Assembly: GCA_026122225.1 (NCBI GenBank)
Contig: JANEZZ010001570.1
Location: forward strand, 3,410,001 to 3,474,000
Direction: 5' to 3'
DNA: 64,000 nucleotides
Origin: Heloderma charlesbogerti
Lineage: Eukaryota; Chordata; Lepidosauria; Squamata; Helodermatidae
A program made the translations under genes and the position numbers. Each line of letters opens with the position of its first letter. Position 1 is the stretch's first letter. The notes beneath the pieces were generated by a model. It did not search any database. It worked only from the letters and a program-made list of their open reading frames with translations, and had not been told where the DNA came from. Shown here one piece after another: positions 11,033-22,901 of this stretch.

Positions 11033-11459
11033 ATGAAGTCCATTAAAGTACTGTTCTCATTTATAGCTACTAAAAAATACAAGTACATATACATATTACA
11101 GGTCGACTGATACTGAATCCATCCTTGCTCTTTCCACACTTCAACGGACAATTTGTAAATATAGGTATAGTTCATTAATCATTTACAGAATAGTAGTCCA
11201 CCAAAGCCCAGAGCCTCCGCACAACTGATGTGGAAGAGGTGATCAAAGTTGTGCAAATGACTTCTGTATCTTCTTTCTGTGAGAAGGGAGGCCTCATGCA
11301 CTATCCTTCCTAAGCGGCGATGTATGCATTCCTGGACCAGGGACAGTTGTACATCTCTCCAGGGAAGAAATTTGAACATTTGTTTATAAAAGTATTATCC
11401 ATCTTTTATTGAAGGGGCTCCAAAGTAGCTTAGAATAAAATACAATAAACAGTTATTTG

Positions 11460-11909
11460 GGGAGCAATCCTATGGCCACTAGTCAGTGGCGAGACAGCCA
11501 TAGGATGTGTCAGTTTCCGGGAACCAACCCTGGAGCCCGCACTCCAAGATCGGTTCCCAGAGAACCGACCTTCCCCCCCATCCCATGCTGCCTTGCAAGC
11601 AGCTCAGAATGGCCCTGCGCTCCCCGCTCGGAAGAGAAGTGTGGAGCGGTGAAAACAGGGCATTCCTGGGGGTGTTCCAGGGTGGGGAAGGTGGAAATGT
11701 CGGTATGACACATCCTATGCGTCTTCCAGCAGCCACTTCCCCCGCTCCACCTTCCTGTGGCTACGCAGCTGAAATCGGCTGTCTAGCCAAAAATGCAGGG
11801 CAGCTGAAGCACGAGGGGACAATCCCTTCCTCACCTCTCCTGCTCTGCATTGGATACGCGGTCGCCTCTGAGTTCGGAAGTGGCCGCCTATCCCAATAGG
11901 ATTGCGCCC
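11460..11909 (-). mobile_element. Harbinger-like MITE family F, copy 1 (450 bp)
   Basis: The ends are GGGAGCAATCCTATGG and its counterpart ATAGGATTGCGCCC. The inner right end carries the family hairpin (GCCTCTGAG...GAAGTGGC). Seven further copies in the window define the family. The right flank is TTA but the left flank has mutated to TTT/TTG. Two opposed 85-130-codon frames inside arise from the hairpin structure and have no homology. Confidence 0.85.
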
Positions 11910-12715
11910 TTAAAAATCCAATTTAAAATGCTTTTAAAAAATGGAATAGAGATGTGTGAACTTGGTAAGAAAATGTTAGCATTTCTTTACCAAGTAAGGA
12001 GCTACTCTTGGTGCAAAGCTAAAATCTAATAAAATGTATAGAGTTACTCTGAAGCAAGTGGTTCACAGCTTGCAGTTCTGGAATTCTTCAGAAGTTCTGA
12101 GGCTTTTATTGTGCACTCATGATTGCTCACTCACAGTAGTTTGTGCATCCTTTACATAACTCGTCATCCCCCAGGGCCTCTCCTGTGCTTTGCAACCATT
12201 ATTGCAGGTATTTTTCTTAACAGGGAAAGTGTGGTATTTTTTTCTAAATGGCCTCTTTAATGCCATAGAAATCTCATGTAATTGTGAAATTATGCTATAC
12301 CACAACGCCACCTAGTGGTTGTATAATGGAACCTATAGAAAGGCTAAGAAAGAAAAGCCCGGGGGGGGGGGGCTGGAAAGAAAAGTGTAAATGAGCCAAT
12401 CTTAATTCTTCAAAGTATCCAGAAGCAAAAGCCTCAGTAAAGATGTGGGTTAAAAGTATAATGTAGAAAAGCCCATAGGCACTCATATTGATAGGCAATT
12501 TACTTTATCTTACTTTAGAGACAAACCTATCTATCTGGAATGACATAAAACACTACAAAATATTGCAGCAGGCAGGAACCGTCTGATCAATTCATTTTCA
12601 TAATCTATTTAGGATATTCATGTAGTATTTACTTGTTTGTTTACTTTACATTGTTTTTAGGCCACAGGTTATATTTTGTTTGTCCTGAAATGTCTGTGTC
12701 CTGATCGGGACCTTA
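11910..12715. other. low-copy DNA with a poly-G run
   Basis: Contains a 12-G homopolymer at about 12361. The segment around 12240-12470 resembles another low-copy stretch near 9530 and 21010 (TAGATGGCACT-like wording), which suggests decayed transposon remnants. No gene seen. Confidence 0.4.
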
Positions 12716-12723
12716 GCTGTGGT

Positions 12724-12943
12724 CAGGGGAGGCTGGTGGCTCCACTTTCGGTGGGGCAAAGTTTCCATTATGGGTTTTAGTTACAACCAGCCAGAAGTCT
12801 AAAAAAGCTATCCAAGGTGTTGGATCTATTTTGGGGATAGGGTTCAGCACCTTGGATAGCTCCTTTAGATTTCTTGCTGATTGTAACTAAAACCCAGAAT
12901 GGAATCTCTGCCTCACCAAGATTGGAGCCACCAATCTCTCCTG
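12724..12943. mobile_element. hAT foldback element with 8-bp duplication (220 bp)
   Basis: Almost the whole element is two inverted arms of about 100 bp at roughly 80 percent identity. The left arm contains GGTGGCTCC, GGGTTTTAGTTACAA and AGCTATCCAAGGTG in order, and the right arm repeats all three as the complement. The terminus is CAGGGGAGG/CTCTCCTG. Flanks GCTGTGGT (12716-12723) and GCTGCGGT (12944-12951) match at 7 of 8 positions. A relative lies at 25203-25375. Such a hairpin could be transcribed into small-RNA precursors, but nothing in the sequence shows that it is. Confidence 0.82.
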
Positions 12944-13447
12944 GCTGCGGTAAATTTTTCTGTTCTTGAGGAGAGTATGTTGAACCCAGATAATCCTCCA
13001 TATACTTATTCATTTTCACATTTATCTCAGCAATAAACTGCCTCGAAAACTAGTTGTTAGATGATAAAATGTGCTGAAAGGAATATTCATCCAGGTCCAA
13101 CATCAACTTTTTCCTCATCTTGCTGCAATGAAGTGATGTTTTTTAGAAGTGATGCTAGAACTGTTTTTTAGACTGGGTTACATCACCTATGAAAGTTGTT
13201 CGCCAAGCAAAGTGAGGTCTTCTTTGGTTTAATTCTTCCATTTTAGCAATTTGTACTGTTTTTATCGCACTGTGACATTCGTTTGTGTTGTCTTCACAAT
13301 TGATGCTATGCAGTATAATCCTCGTGGGACATTTTGAGTAGACGTGTATAGCATTATACTGTAAAACTTTTACAGTTAACTGTGACTGACGAGCCTGTGA
13401 GAATAACTGAGAGTTAAAGATGCTCATCAACAAGCTGGTGGAGAACC

Positions 13448-13669
13448 TAGGCCGGATCTACACCTTGTGTCATATCATTATGATCTGGTCATAGTAATGC
13501 TATATCCCTCTTGCACATTAATACCTCGTAGGACACACAATGACATTATATTGGATAATGTGGAGTAAAAAGCAGGAAATAACACTACAAAAGTGAATGT
13601 GTAATGTGCCCCAACAGTTATCAATGCACTTCAATATCGCTATAAAGCAGTAGTGTAGATCTAGCCCTA
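13448..13669. mobile_element. MITE with TAGGSC...TCTACAC TIR
   Basis: The left end TAGGCCGGATCTACAC and the right end, reverse-complemented, TAGGGCTAGATCTACAC form a TIR of about 17 bp. The interior is AT-rich and unrelated to coding DNA. No 8-bp duplication survives. The TCTACA motif inside the TIR recurs in the elements at 9366, 20619, 43098 and 57778, so these may belong to a related hAT group. Confidence 0.6.
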
Positions 13670-15727
13670 GAAAGAAGAATCACCTAAACTGGATGGCCCA
13701 AGCATAAGAATACTTTTTTTGCTTTTCAGCCTTACATTTTGCAGCAAAGGGAGACATTTCTTTTCCTGAGCAAGGATTTCCCCCCAAGAGAAAAGTGCCA
13801 TGCATAAGCATCTGCCAACTGAAAGTTGTTTAATGAATTGTCTAAACCTCTTCATTCCCCAGTGTGGAGGAAAAAATGAGTGATGTAGCCACCCCCAAGC
13901 AGAAGATTCTGTTGTCATCTTTACAAATAAGCAAGGCTTTGGTGGCTTCCCTTTGCTGGAAGAAAGTTAAATTACATTCTGGCAACTCTACAAGAAACAA
14001 GCTACACTTACTAGAATCAATACATTTGTGGTGAAAAGCTAGTGATGAACTGTGGGAACCTACCACAATTGAACAATTTAAACTAAAATAAAATCTATAG
14101 AGTTTGGAAAAGCTGAGAAATGGAATAAAGATGGAATAATACAGCTTTTTAAAACAGTCTGCAAGTACCACGTTGCAAGCAAATTGACCTTGAATGTACA
14201 GTGCAGAGGACTGTGCATACTCCAGGAGTACAGGCTAATCACTCACCTGAAACAACAGCTGATAAGAGGTCTGTCCTCAGGTAGAGTAGCATTTCTATGT
14301 GTCAATGTACTATCAAATCAGTAAGAGCAATAAGGGCTATTTCTCAAATACTCTGCTTGTGGATCTTCCTGTAATACTGGCTGTGGCCAGAAGACAGTTG
14401 GTCCATTAATATGAACCAACATGGTAAGTCTTATGGTATTAATTAGGCTCCGTTGGGAATGAATTGCTTCTATCTTGTGAGTAGTTTTTGCCTACACACA
14501 CCAGAAAACCTGAAGTACCACAACTTTTAAGTCTTGAAAATCCACAACAGAAAAGAAGATTGTGTTGTGGATTTTTGCTACTTAAAGGCTGTAGTACTTC
14601 AGTGATTCAGATTCTGCAATGGGTAGTAGCAATCATGCATTCCCTGTTGATGGCCAGGGTGCTGTTTTGTTATGTGCATGACATAAGTCAGAAGGGGTGC
14701 ATATGTTGAGGTACTCACCCAAATGGAACCCTTCATGGCCACCATCTGAAGATGCCAGTCACCAGGAGACAATAACAACATATCTGAGATCATGGCAGTC
14801 ATATAAAATGTAGCCCTCATGTCTCTACATTTACATTCACCAACTACACACCACCTTTTCTGTGCCAAGCTGTATAGGAGGTTCTCCCCAGCACACACTT
14901 TCCTGGCAGCTCTGCCAACAGAACAGGGATGGATGGGCTTGCAAGAAAACAGATACTTAGTCACCTCTGCTGTTCATGTTTCTCTCAGTCCCCTATACCT
15001 TGTCCACTTTTCATTCCTTCTCTTGATTGCCCATTCCTCCTTCCTTTCACTCTGTGGTACAGCATAAGCTTTGTGTGGAGAAGATGCAATCCCTATCATC
15101 TCAAGTTAAAAGGATCAGATAACAAGTGATGTGGAAGGACTTTGCCCAAGTGTAAAGCACTGAGGAGGGACTTGAACCAGGGCCTCCAGCAACCATTCTT
15201 TTGTAATGCCTTATACAGATGGGTAATGCCTTACACAGAAGCTTCCTTTTCCTGTCTGCTGCCTCGGCTCATGAACCCTGCCTGCTTTTGACCTTGCCTT
15301 TACCTCTGTCCACTCCAGCCTTCTTTGGAACTCGACTTTCTGCCTGGCTCTGATGCTGCACTTGCCTTGTCTGCTTGATCTGGTGCCTGACCTCTTGCCC
15401 ATTTGTGACCATACCTATTGCCCTTTGGCTCCTTGCCTGTCTGCACCCAAACTGAAACCCAGCTGCATCCTGCCGTGCAGCTAGGCCAAGTCACCAAGAC
15501 ATTGGAAAACTGTTGTCAGGAGAGCCCCAATACTGGTCTAGATGGAAAAATAGTCTCATCTGGTTTATGTCCCCAGGCCCTTGCTTGTCCTTGTTTTTTC
15601 TGCCTCTTCCAGTGCTGCCACTCAGGTCTCCATCCTACTCAGCTTCTATGTATTTTCAGCTCCTTAGATCTTTTGCCTCCACAATCGTCTTCCCCACAAT
15701 CCATCCTTGCTGCAACATAGCAACTTA
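13670..15727. other. low-copy DNA; C/T-rich quasi-repeat 15240-15480
   Basis: A 121-codon frame on the minus strand (14599-14964) and shorter plus-strand frames have no recognisable domain. From 15240 to 15480 a pyrimidine-rich tract repeats a loose CTGCCT...TGACCTTGCC wording, perhaps a decayed minisatellite or LTR leader. No exon is supported. Confidence 0.4.
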
Positions 15728-16087
15728 GGGCGCAATCCTATCCAGATAGGTGGCCACCTCCAAACTCGGGCAGGAGAGGCACGGAGGGGATCATTTTTTC
15801 CGCGCTTCTCCTGCCCTGCATTTTTGGCTAGACAGCCAATTGCGGCTGTCTAGCTGCAGGAGGGCTGACTGGGGAAGGAGGCTGCTGTATGACACATTGG
15901 ATGTGTCGTACAGGCATTTCCACCCTCCTGGCCCCGGAATGCCGCCAGCCACGCCCCTTTTCAGCAGCTCCACACTCCTCTCGCCAGCATGGAGGACGGG
16001 GATGTTCCGCACTGCCTCGGAGGCAGCGCAGACATGGGGGGAGGTTGGTTCCCGGATAACACAATGTCCTATGGCCATCTAGCGCCC
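15728..16087 (+). mobile_element. Harbinger-like MITE family F, copy 2 (360 bp)
   Basis: Starts GGGCGCAATCCTATCC and ends CTAGCGCCC, with TTA on both sides (15725-15727 and 16088-16090). The perfect TTA duplication is the best preserved in the family. The inner GCCTCC hairpin and the terminal 3' hairpin of other copies have been lost here. Core hairpins GGCTAGACAGCC/GGCTGTCTAG and ACACATTGGATGTGTC are present. Confidence 0.88.
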
Positions 16088-16699
16088 TTAATGTGTCTTA
16101 TATAACAGCCTGATAGGAACCAGGCCATATTTATTTTTGGTTTTGACCATGATTTTAGTTCACCTGGAATTATTTATGGCAGACTTTCCCAGCAGTGTTT
16201 GGCAAATCTACATGCTCCCTAACTTGGAAACATGTTTATATTTCTGAGTGTACTACCGTGGTGTCTGTGGATAACCTTGTATTTGATATTAGTGTATAAG
16301 TAAGTTGTATTCTCCATAAATAGAGGGTCTTCCTATGAAACACATCTCTACTCTTGCTGACTATACTTAGGAACTGGAGTTCAAACAATCACTGATGTAT
16401 TCATAACAGAATTTCTGAGTACCTCTACAAGTCTGAATGATCACTCTTTATATTCAGAGCTGTATTTATTATGTGTATTCTAAAAAAAAAAGTATTAAAA
16501 ATCTTTTAAAGCCATTAAAATAGACTGAAGTTGAAAAGAAAATAATGGCTACTCTATAATGCAGCATTTGCAAATGTACTCACTCTGGACACTTGATGAG
16601 TCACCACTACAGTAAGAGAACAGCCGAAGGAAGACAAATCAATAAACTGAAACCACATAATTTAGTGTTCTGAAGATGTCGCCCTGTAACAGCATTAAA

Positions 16700-16797
16700 T
16701 GGAAAATGGTTTTAATTTTTGTGAACTGCTGAGACAGCTTCAGCTATTGGGGGGTATAGAAATGAAATGAAATAATAAATAAATAAATAAATAAATA

Positions 16798-16834
<37 letters not shown>
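16700..16834 (+). repeat. L2/SINE-type 3' tail running into (AAAT)n(AAAG)n
   Basis: The wording TTTGTGAACTGCTGAGACAG then GCTATTGGGGGGTATAGAAA is the 3' end used by reptile L2 LINEs and their SINEs. It runs into a compound microsatellite of AAAT then AAAG repeats (about 16774-16834). Only the tail is present. Confidence 0.7.
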
Positions 16835-17059
16835 GAAAACTAGCGTGATGGAGAAAAATTCAAGGTCAGCCCAAGAAGCAAAGAACTCCTTCACCTAAAT
16901 GTTAAGTGGCACCCTGACAGGTGAAGTTTCATACCCTCATGTAGACAAGAACTATGAACTGCAACACCGAGTGATGATTTGCACGTGTGAATAGGTTATT
17001 ACAGGTATAATGGCAGTGTGTGCATGTCACTTTAAGCAAAAACCAGTTCATACCAATGG

Positions 17060-17310
17060 GACCACAACTGGACCACTATTCAGGAAAAAGCAACCTGAAA
17101 TATATAGATCTTTAAAGCCTGTGATGAAGGGCCCATATGTACCTCCTCTGGAACAGAATTCCACAAATGGGGCCATCACCAAAAAGGCCCTATCTCTCAT
17201 GGTTGCTAGCCTGATTGATCTCAGGTGGGTATATGGGAAATCCAATCTCAAAGCATGAGAAGTTTCATATGGGTGAAGATGGTCCTTCAGGTGGCCTTGA
17301 ACCAATCATT
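17060..17310 (-). repeat. L2/CR1-group LINE fragment
   Basis: On the minus strand the wording (GAGAGATAGGGCCTTTTTGG, then TTCTGTTCCAGAGGAGGTAC) corresponds to the conserved C-terminal coding block of L2-like elements that specifies the ERAF...WN..P motif, seen intact at 61320-61380. Many substitutions mark it as old. Confidence 0.5.
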
Positions 17311-17550
17311 TATGAACCTCGAATCATTAAATCAAAACTTGCTATGTATTCTCATTTGCTCATCTTTTCTTTGTTATTCTCTTTATTCTCTATTTGTTTA
17401 TATCACCTTTCTTTGAATACAGCGATATCTCTGATTTTTCAGGCTCGGTGTGATGAAGAATTTTAGGCGAAGCTGACATTCACAAAAGCTAGGGAATCCA
17501 GTATGATCTTTACAATGCAAATGTAAATATGTTTACATACATATACACAT

Positions 17551-17569
17551 ACACACACACACACACACA
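17551..17569. repeat. (CA)n microsatellite
   Basis: Short CA run with an upstream ATACACATACA lead-in. Confidence 0.9.
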
Positions 17570-18195
17570 TTATGAAAGTTTTTTTAAAAAAAAACACACG
17601 GATAAATGTGCTTTCAAATTTAATCTCAATATGATGTAGTATAAGCAAGTTAAATTAGCTTTGGGAGTTTTAATATATTTAGAAGATCATAAGGCATATA
17701 ACTGTGTGCTAAACTTAACATTCAGTATCAAAAGATTCAAATACCATAGGGGCTCCATTTAAATTGTTATATTCTGCTCCATTAGTTTCTTGTGTTAGCT
17801 CACGTTAATACTGGTAAGAATTGAATTTACAGTAGAATAATTGGTAATTGGTAAGTGAATAATTTTTAAGTAAATTCCTGGTTAGAATAATGAATTCTCA
17901 TTAAGAATTAGTTATTGTGAACCACTTAGGAATAGATCTAGATATAGATAGGCCAGTTGGTTACCCATGCACGCAGTTTGCAGAGAAAAGTCAAATCTAA
18001 TGAAAGGTTTAACATAACTAGTTGCATTTACTGAAACTTTCAAAGTGTTACATCTTTTATCTTTGCAAAACTTCCGTAAATAGAATGTTCTTGTTGTAAA
18101 CCCCAAGGCAGCTACTGTGACGTCGTTGTTGTGGTCCAGCAACAACTTGAATCTTGAGGCTTGCCAATGAGCACACATGACTCATGGCATCATAG

Positions 18196-18466
18196 ATCCC
18201 TTCATGATTTGTTTACGGGCCATATGTTACTGGCATATCATTGTTCTTTGGCCTGCACCTATAAAGGTGTACAGAGACTTTTAAATGTTATTTTGTTAAA
18301 TTTAACAGTTGGAGACTTCCTTTCTGAGCAATAATTAAACTTTGACTGGGTCACTTTTAACTGCAGGTGTCTCTTAATCCCTTCATGATTTGTTTACAGG
18401 CAACATGTTCCTGGCATATCACTGTACTTTGGCCTGCACCTCTGTTTATAAAGGTGTACAGAGACT
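18196..18466. repeat. direct duplication of an 84-90-bp block, offset 181 bp
   Basis: The block starting ATCCCTTCATGATTTGTTTA and ending AAAGGTGTACAGAGACT occurs at 18196-18279 and again at 18377-18466. The copies are about 90 percent identical, with a 6-bp insertion in the second. The DNA between them (18280-18376) is not repeated. No transposon terminus is visible. It may be a local segmental duplication or part of an unrecognised repeat. Confidence 0.85.
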
Positions 18467-18808
18467 GTTTGTGTTCATATTTAACTTTGCTCCAATTTGC
18501 AATTAATTCTGTTTGTTTAATTATACTTTATATTTTTATATTAAAAATAAAGCTTTATAGTAGTACATTGTTATAGAAGATAGCCTAGTTCTTTAAAAAC
18601 AAAAAGGGTTATGAACATAAATAAACTCCCAATGTTGAATTAAGGTGAAAACTGTTGTTATTCACGGAATCTGTGTGTCAAGAGCTTTCCAATGAAGTGT
18701 GTTTCATGAGACTCGGTCAAAGGGAAGGCAGTCAAAAAGGGATGACCAACTCACTTTGAATTCTAAAGATAAGATTATGGCTTAATAAGCCACAATATGA
18801 ATGAGCAG

Positions 18809-19112
18809 TAGGGTGGCCACTTATGTATTGGCAAAAGAGAAGAAACGCATCACCAAAAAAGAGGAGAAAAGAGGGTCCATATTTGCACAAAATTTGCATA
18901 AACTAATGTACATGCACATAAATGCAAATTTAGAAATAATGATTATTTAAATAGAAATACTCTCTCATAGTGCCAAAGACTGTGGCCAGGGGACCTGTGC
19001 ACCTGCTCAGTCTGCTGTCCAGGTGCCAACTGTGGATGGGCAACGTCAAGCGCCCCCCCCCTTATGGTTCTTTATCATTAATCTGGACTTGGACAGGTCA
19101 GTCCTTGAAATA
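18809..19112 (+). mobile_element. hAT-like family N (TAGGGTGGCCA), copy 1, 3' truncated
   Basis: Begins TAGGGTGGCCA and shares with 63265-63624 and 61910-62116 the ordered blocks CATCACCAAAAA, ATGCAAATTTAGA, GACCTGTG...CTCCAGGTGC and TGGACTTGG. The right end (complement of the TIR) is missing. Confidence 0.7.
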
Positions 19113-19461
19113 TGGACCCCCTTTCACTCTTGCTTCATTCCTCCCTTCATGCAACTGGGTAAACTAACCAAGAAGGTGTAACAAATGTATAAATCAGCAG
19201 TGTGCCTGTACATTCAGGATTGGGGGCAACTGCTGAAGGCACGTCCTTGTTAGTAAGGCCTGTACTAACCCTGGTGGGTGCCAGCAATCCCACATATATG
19301 AAGCTAACAGACAGCAGGTAATTTAAAGGGGTAGGAAGACTAGGAAGGTTGCAGCCACCTAGCAGGTGGCACAAAAGCTCCGGATTCCAAAGATAACAGC
19401 TCAGGCTTCTGTGTTTGCCAGTTCAGCGTCAGCCTGCACAGCGTCAGCAATATGTTAGGCC

Positions 19462-19509
19462 TTCCTTTTCCAGAGCTTTGACTTTGTGGGAAAAGCTCTG
19501 GAAAAGGAA
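19462..19509. other. perfect 18-bp hairpin with 12-nt loop
   Basis: TTCCTTTTCCAGAGCTTT (19462-19479) is the exact reverse complement of 19492-19509, with loop GACTTTGTGGGA. It sits in otherwise low-copy DNA with no flanking duplication. It may be a minimal foldback or a transcribed stem; nothing around it shows promoter or processing signals. Confidence 0.85.
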
Positions 19510-19631
19510 TTTGTATAGCAAAAATATCAGGGTTACCTTTGTTTCCAAATGATAGCCAAGGATCTTCTACACCACCTCTGAGTCACCACTGGTGCTTCTC
19601 CAGCCTTCACAGACCTGCTTTCAGGTTGTAG

Positions 19632-19661
19632 TCCTCTCTCTCTCTCTCTCTCTGTGTGTGT
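19632..19661. repeat. (CT)n(GT)n microsatellite
   Basis: A CT run switches to GT at its 3' end. Confidence 0.92.
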
Positions 19662-20618
19662 CCCCTTCTCTTTTGCCTACTCCCTCACAGGAAGGAGGCA
19701 ACCCTCCTCTTAAGATCAGACACACAAGTGTCAGCAGGGTCTGTTTGGAAACATAGTCCCTAGATTCCACAGGCCCTTTGCAAGGGAATAAGTCTCTGAA
19801 ACCTCAAGATTATGCTTAATGCAAGAATGGGGTCCATTGGACGAGGAAAGCAAATGGCCAAGTCATGACAGGATTCACAGGGGAGGAGCAACTTGTCATG
19901 GAGGCCATGGACACCTAGTTGGCTAGCCTGGGAAGGAGCAAGAAACTGCTGCTAGCATAATCTGAAAGGATCTCAAATCTTCCTTGAAAGTAACCACCTA
20001 TATGAGAATAAAATAAGGGGCCTCTACATAAGCAAAGCAAGGGACCCAGGAAGTTAGCATCACTGTAGAGCCACATATAAAAGACAGAGGAAGAGAAAGG
20101 CTGAGAAAGAAGAGAGATGAGAAGGAAACAGATTTCTGTTTCCCCATGGCTAGAGAGGGAGGCAGGATAAGAAGGAATGGGTCTTGAAGCTTATTCTACC
20201 TCTCTTCCTTTCAGGTACCAAATAGTTCTGGGCATCTGAAAGTATGCAGTGATGTGAATCAACTGTACATCAGATACTGAAATCTGATGTCTGTGCTCAT
20301 CTGTACTTGGGGGGTTGTTTGAAGCACATAGTGTTCAGAGCAGCAGCCTTAATTTTCTGTTAACCAGGTCTTAAGACAACGTGGATAGTGCCATCCGGTT
20401 GCTTAGTACACCCAGGAAAGCTCTCTGGTTGTAAATGGGCTTTCATTGGAAGAACACATGAAGACTTAGCCCTGTTAACAACTATGGATCCCAATGAATG
20501 TTCTCAAAGAACTACATGGAATATTTGCTTAAACATGTTGGATGGAGCAAAAAACGTCTCTCTCTGACATCAGTTTTGACCTATTTACAGCTCACTTCAC
20601 AGTAGCTGCCTGACACAC
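19662..20618. other. low-copy DNA, nothing recognised
   Basis: Purine-rich around 20090-20170. No open frame, transposon end or RNA gene identified. Confidence 0.45.
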
Positions 20619-20843
20619 TGGCGCAATCTACATTACAACTTTAAACTGGTTTCATACTTGTTTTTAGTGATTACGGCTACCAAATACAGGAATTCTGGGA
20701 ATTGTACCTCTAGGAAGAGGGGCCGCTTGGGCAGGGGACAGGTCTCTAGCAAAGAATTCTCAGGACCCTCATGAAACTGCAGGATCCCTTTAGATAAACC
20801 AGTTTGAAACCAGTTTAAAGTTGTAATGTAGATTGGTTCACTG
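20619..20843. mobile_element. MITE with about 35-bp TIR
   Basis: The left end reads AATCTACATTACAACTTTAA and the right end is its complement near 20803-20835, followed by matching CTGGTTTCA blocks on both sides. The element abuts family J copy 2 directly, with no spacer. No coding capacity. Confidence 0.75.
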
Positions 20844-21235
20844 TGAGCATCTCTACACCAGCCTAAAATCCCACATTTAAAACGGGGCTTTCTGCTTCCT
20901 GTTTAAATGCAAGATCACAATGGATTCCCTTTATACGTGCTTCCTTTCCCCACCCCTTTCCCCCCCTCCTTTTCCCCCTTATCTAAGTCTTCCATATGTT
21001 TCATTATACAGCCGCTAGATGGCACTATGGTGTAGCTCCTCTTATTGAGGGTTTTCCTCTTTTCGGGAGGGAACTAAAGCAGAACTCAAGCTCTGTAATG
21101 TGATCGCTCATTATCTCCAATCTTTTTTTTTTTTTTAAAAAAAACAGAATAAAGGTCATTTAGTGCAGGAGATGCCCTGGAGATTCACAGTGTCATCTGA
21201 AAGACCTGCAAACTTCCGTGAGTAACCAATCCTTA
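20844..21235 (+). mobile_element. decayed DNA transposon, family J copy 2
   Basis: Same order of blocks as 9366-9780 (CCTAAAATCCCACATTTAAA, GCCGCTAGATGGCACTATGG, GTGCAGGAGATGCCCTGG). It is truncated after AGTAACCAATC and interrupted by a T/A homopolymer near 21125-21145. Confidence 0.65.
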
Positions 21236-22830
21236 CCAAGGTAAGGTAAACTGTAACTGCTGTGCCGAATTTTGTAGAGGAACGAAATTTAGGTAGTTGC
21301 ATGTTTGGCTCATACCTTCCTTTCTGTGTGGATAGTATAATTATATCATTTGACAACTAGGTGGTACTGGACTTCACTGTTATATCTGTGTGGAATCAGG
21401 AGTCTCCTGTTGCTGTTCTTTCTGAAGACAAGAACAGATAAGAAATCTAGTTTCCTGACAGATGTGTTCTCTAAGCTTTTCATGCCATTTTCCACATTCT
21501 ACTGATATGTTCAGCTGCCATACTCCCCTACTAGAAAAGGTGGTTGTGGAAACGGGTCTGTAAAAACTTGTCCATTCCTATACAGCCCCTCTGAATTCAA
21601 ATAAATAGGGAAAGGTCTTTGTACTGGAGAAGGAAGCACCTAAAAATTTATCAGACTGAGGAGGAAGGAAGTATGTGTGTGTAAATGTCACCAAATACCT
21701 GTTTCCTCCTTATCTGCCCTTTGGATTGTCTAGAAGAAGCCAATCCTTCTAAAGGAATGCAGTTCAGATTACTGAATCATTACCTAGTTGCACAGCCTTC
21801 TCCTGCCATTTTATAGCGCAAGCATTTGACCTGTTCCCTACTACCGTCACACTAGTGCATTTTCAGTACTACATAAATATTGCTTTTGCTCCCATGCGTT
21901 AGAATCCAAGGGAAGCATAGAATAACTAGGCTGAACAAATGCTTTCACATAAGCATGATTTCTTGCAGTGGAAGCTCTAAGCATGTCATCCTCCTGTAAC
22001 ATAGCTGTTTTGGGACCTGAAATGCAGCTCAGATCCTAATAATTCATCTGATTTTTTTTTCTCTCTCTCTCACACAGTACGTAAAGCAGGCAAATGAGAC
22101 TGGTGACTGTACCATCTAGTGCCATAAATGCTTTCTATCCAATAGATTGTAAAGAGAATCCAAATTATACCTTGACTACTCACAGAAACATAATTATAGT
22201 CAGGTCAATGACTTTTTTAATTTTATTTTTCCAGGCATTTAAAATCATTTAAAACCTATCAGATTGTTCAGCTGATGGTCTTCTTATTTAAATTCTGACA
22301 AAAAAAATATTTCTTTGTGCTGTTTGTAAGGGTTTGTATTTCAGCTTTATTCTCTGCTGTTGGGACTTTTGTGCTACATCCAGTGCTCTCAACGGAGCAC
22401 TCCAAGACTGGGATGTTCTGTTCCTTCTTATGCCTATTGACTCTTGCCAAGAGGGCAGAAGTCAAGAGGGAATTGGGGCTTACAGTACTTTTCTTCCAGC
22501 CATGGGCAGAAGCAAAATAATTCTTTCCCCGCTGCTGGCAGTGGGAGGGAAACACTCTGGAGTATCTCAGAATGTTTCCCAGGAATGAGAGTGTGGTCAG
22601 GAGCTGGGTTGGCTTAAGATCCGTTAGATCCTTGGCTACTCCCTCCCGGCCCACCAGCATTCCCCTGAAACACCCATCCTCCCCTGACATGAAGCTGGAG
22701 TTCCAACCTCGGAGAGGGAGCCGCCATGGATGTATCCACAGTGGCTGAGCTGGGCAGAGCCATAATTAGGGCTCTGGCATCAGGCAAACGCTTCTGAAGT
22801 CGTAGCTCTGTCTATGGACTTGGAGGGGTT
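21236..22830. other. low-copy DNA with a T(CT)n tract at about 22050
   Basis: A 140-codon minus-strand frame (22268-22690) has no recognisable domain and no neighbouring splice or promoter context. I do not call it a gene. Confidence 0.4.
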
Positions 22831-22893
22831 CTCCCATGCAATCCTATGGCCCGAGGGATGCTGTCTAGGGACCATAGGATTGCTCTCTTATTC
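22831..22893. mobile_element. fragment of a GCAATCCTATGG-type MITE
   Basis: GCAATCCTATGGCCC and GGACCATAGGATTGC form a short stem that matches the terminal hairpin of family F (3' ends at 28870-28896 and 34540-34567). Whether this is an F remnant or a relative is not clear. Confidence 0.5.
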
Positions 22894-22901
22894 GTTTAGG
22901 G

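Noticed and set aside
11457..11899. Frames of 83-130 codons
   Set aside because: Fully inside MITE F1; similar frames recur in other F copies at equivalent places without conserved reading.
14599..14964. 121-codon minus frame, possible exon
   Set aside because: No domain, no polypyrimidine-AG or GT at the edges that would make a convincing exon, and unusual residue composition.
15728..16087. piggyBac-type TTAA insertion
   Set aside because: Right flank is TTAA, but the left is CTTA and other copies share only TTA, so a 3-bp duplication fits better.
22268..22690. 140-codon minus frame
   Set aside because: No recognisable motif; overlaps frames on the opposite strand of similar length.
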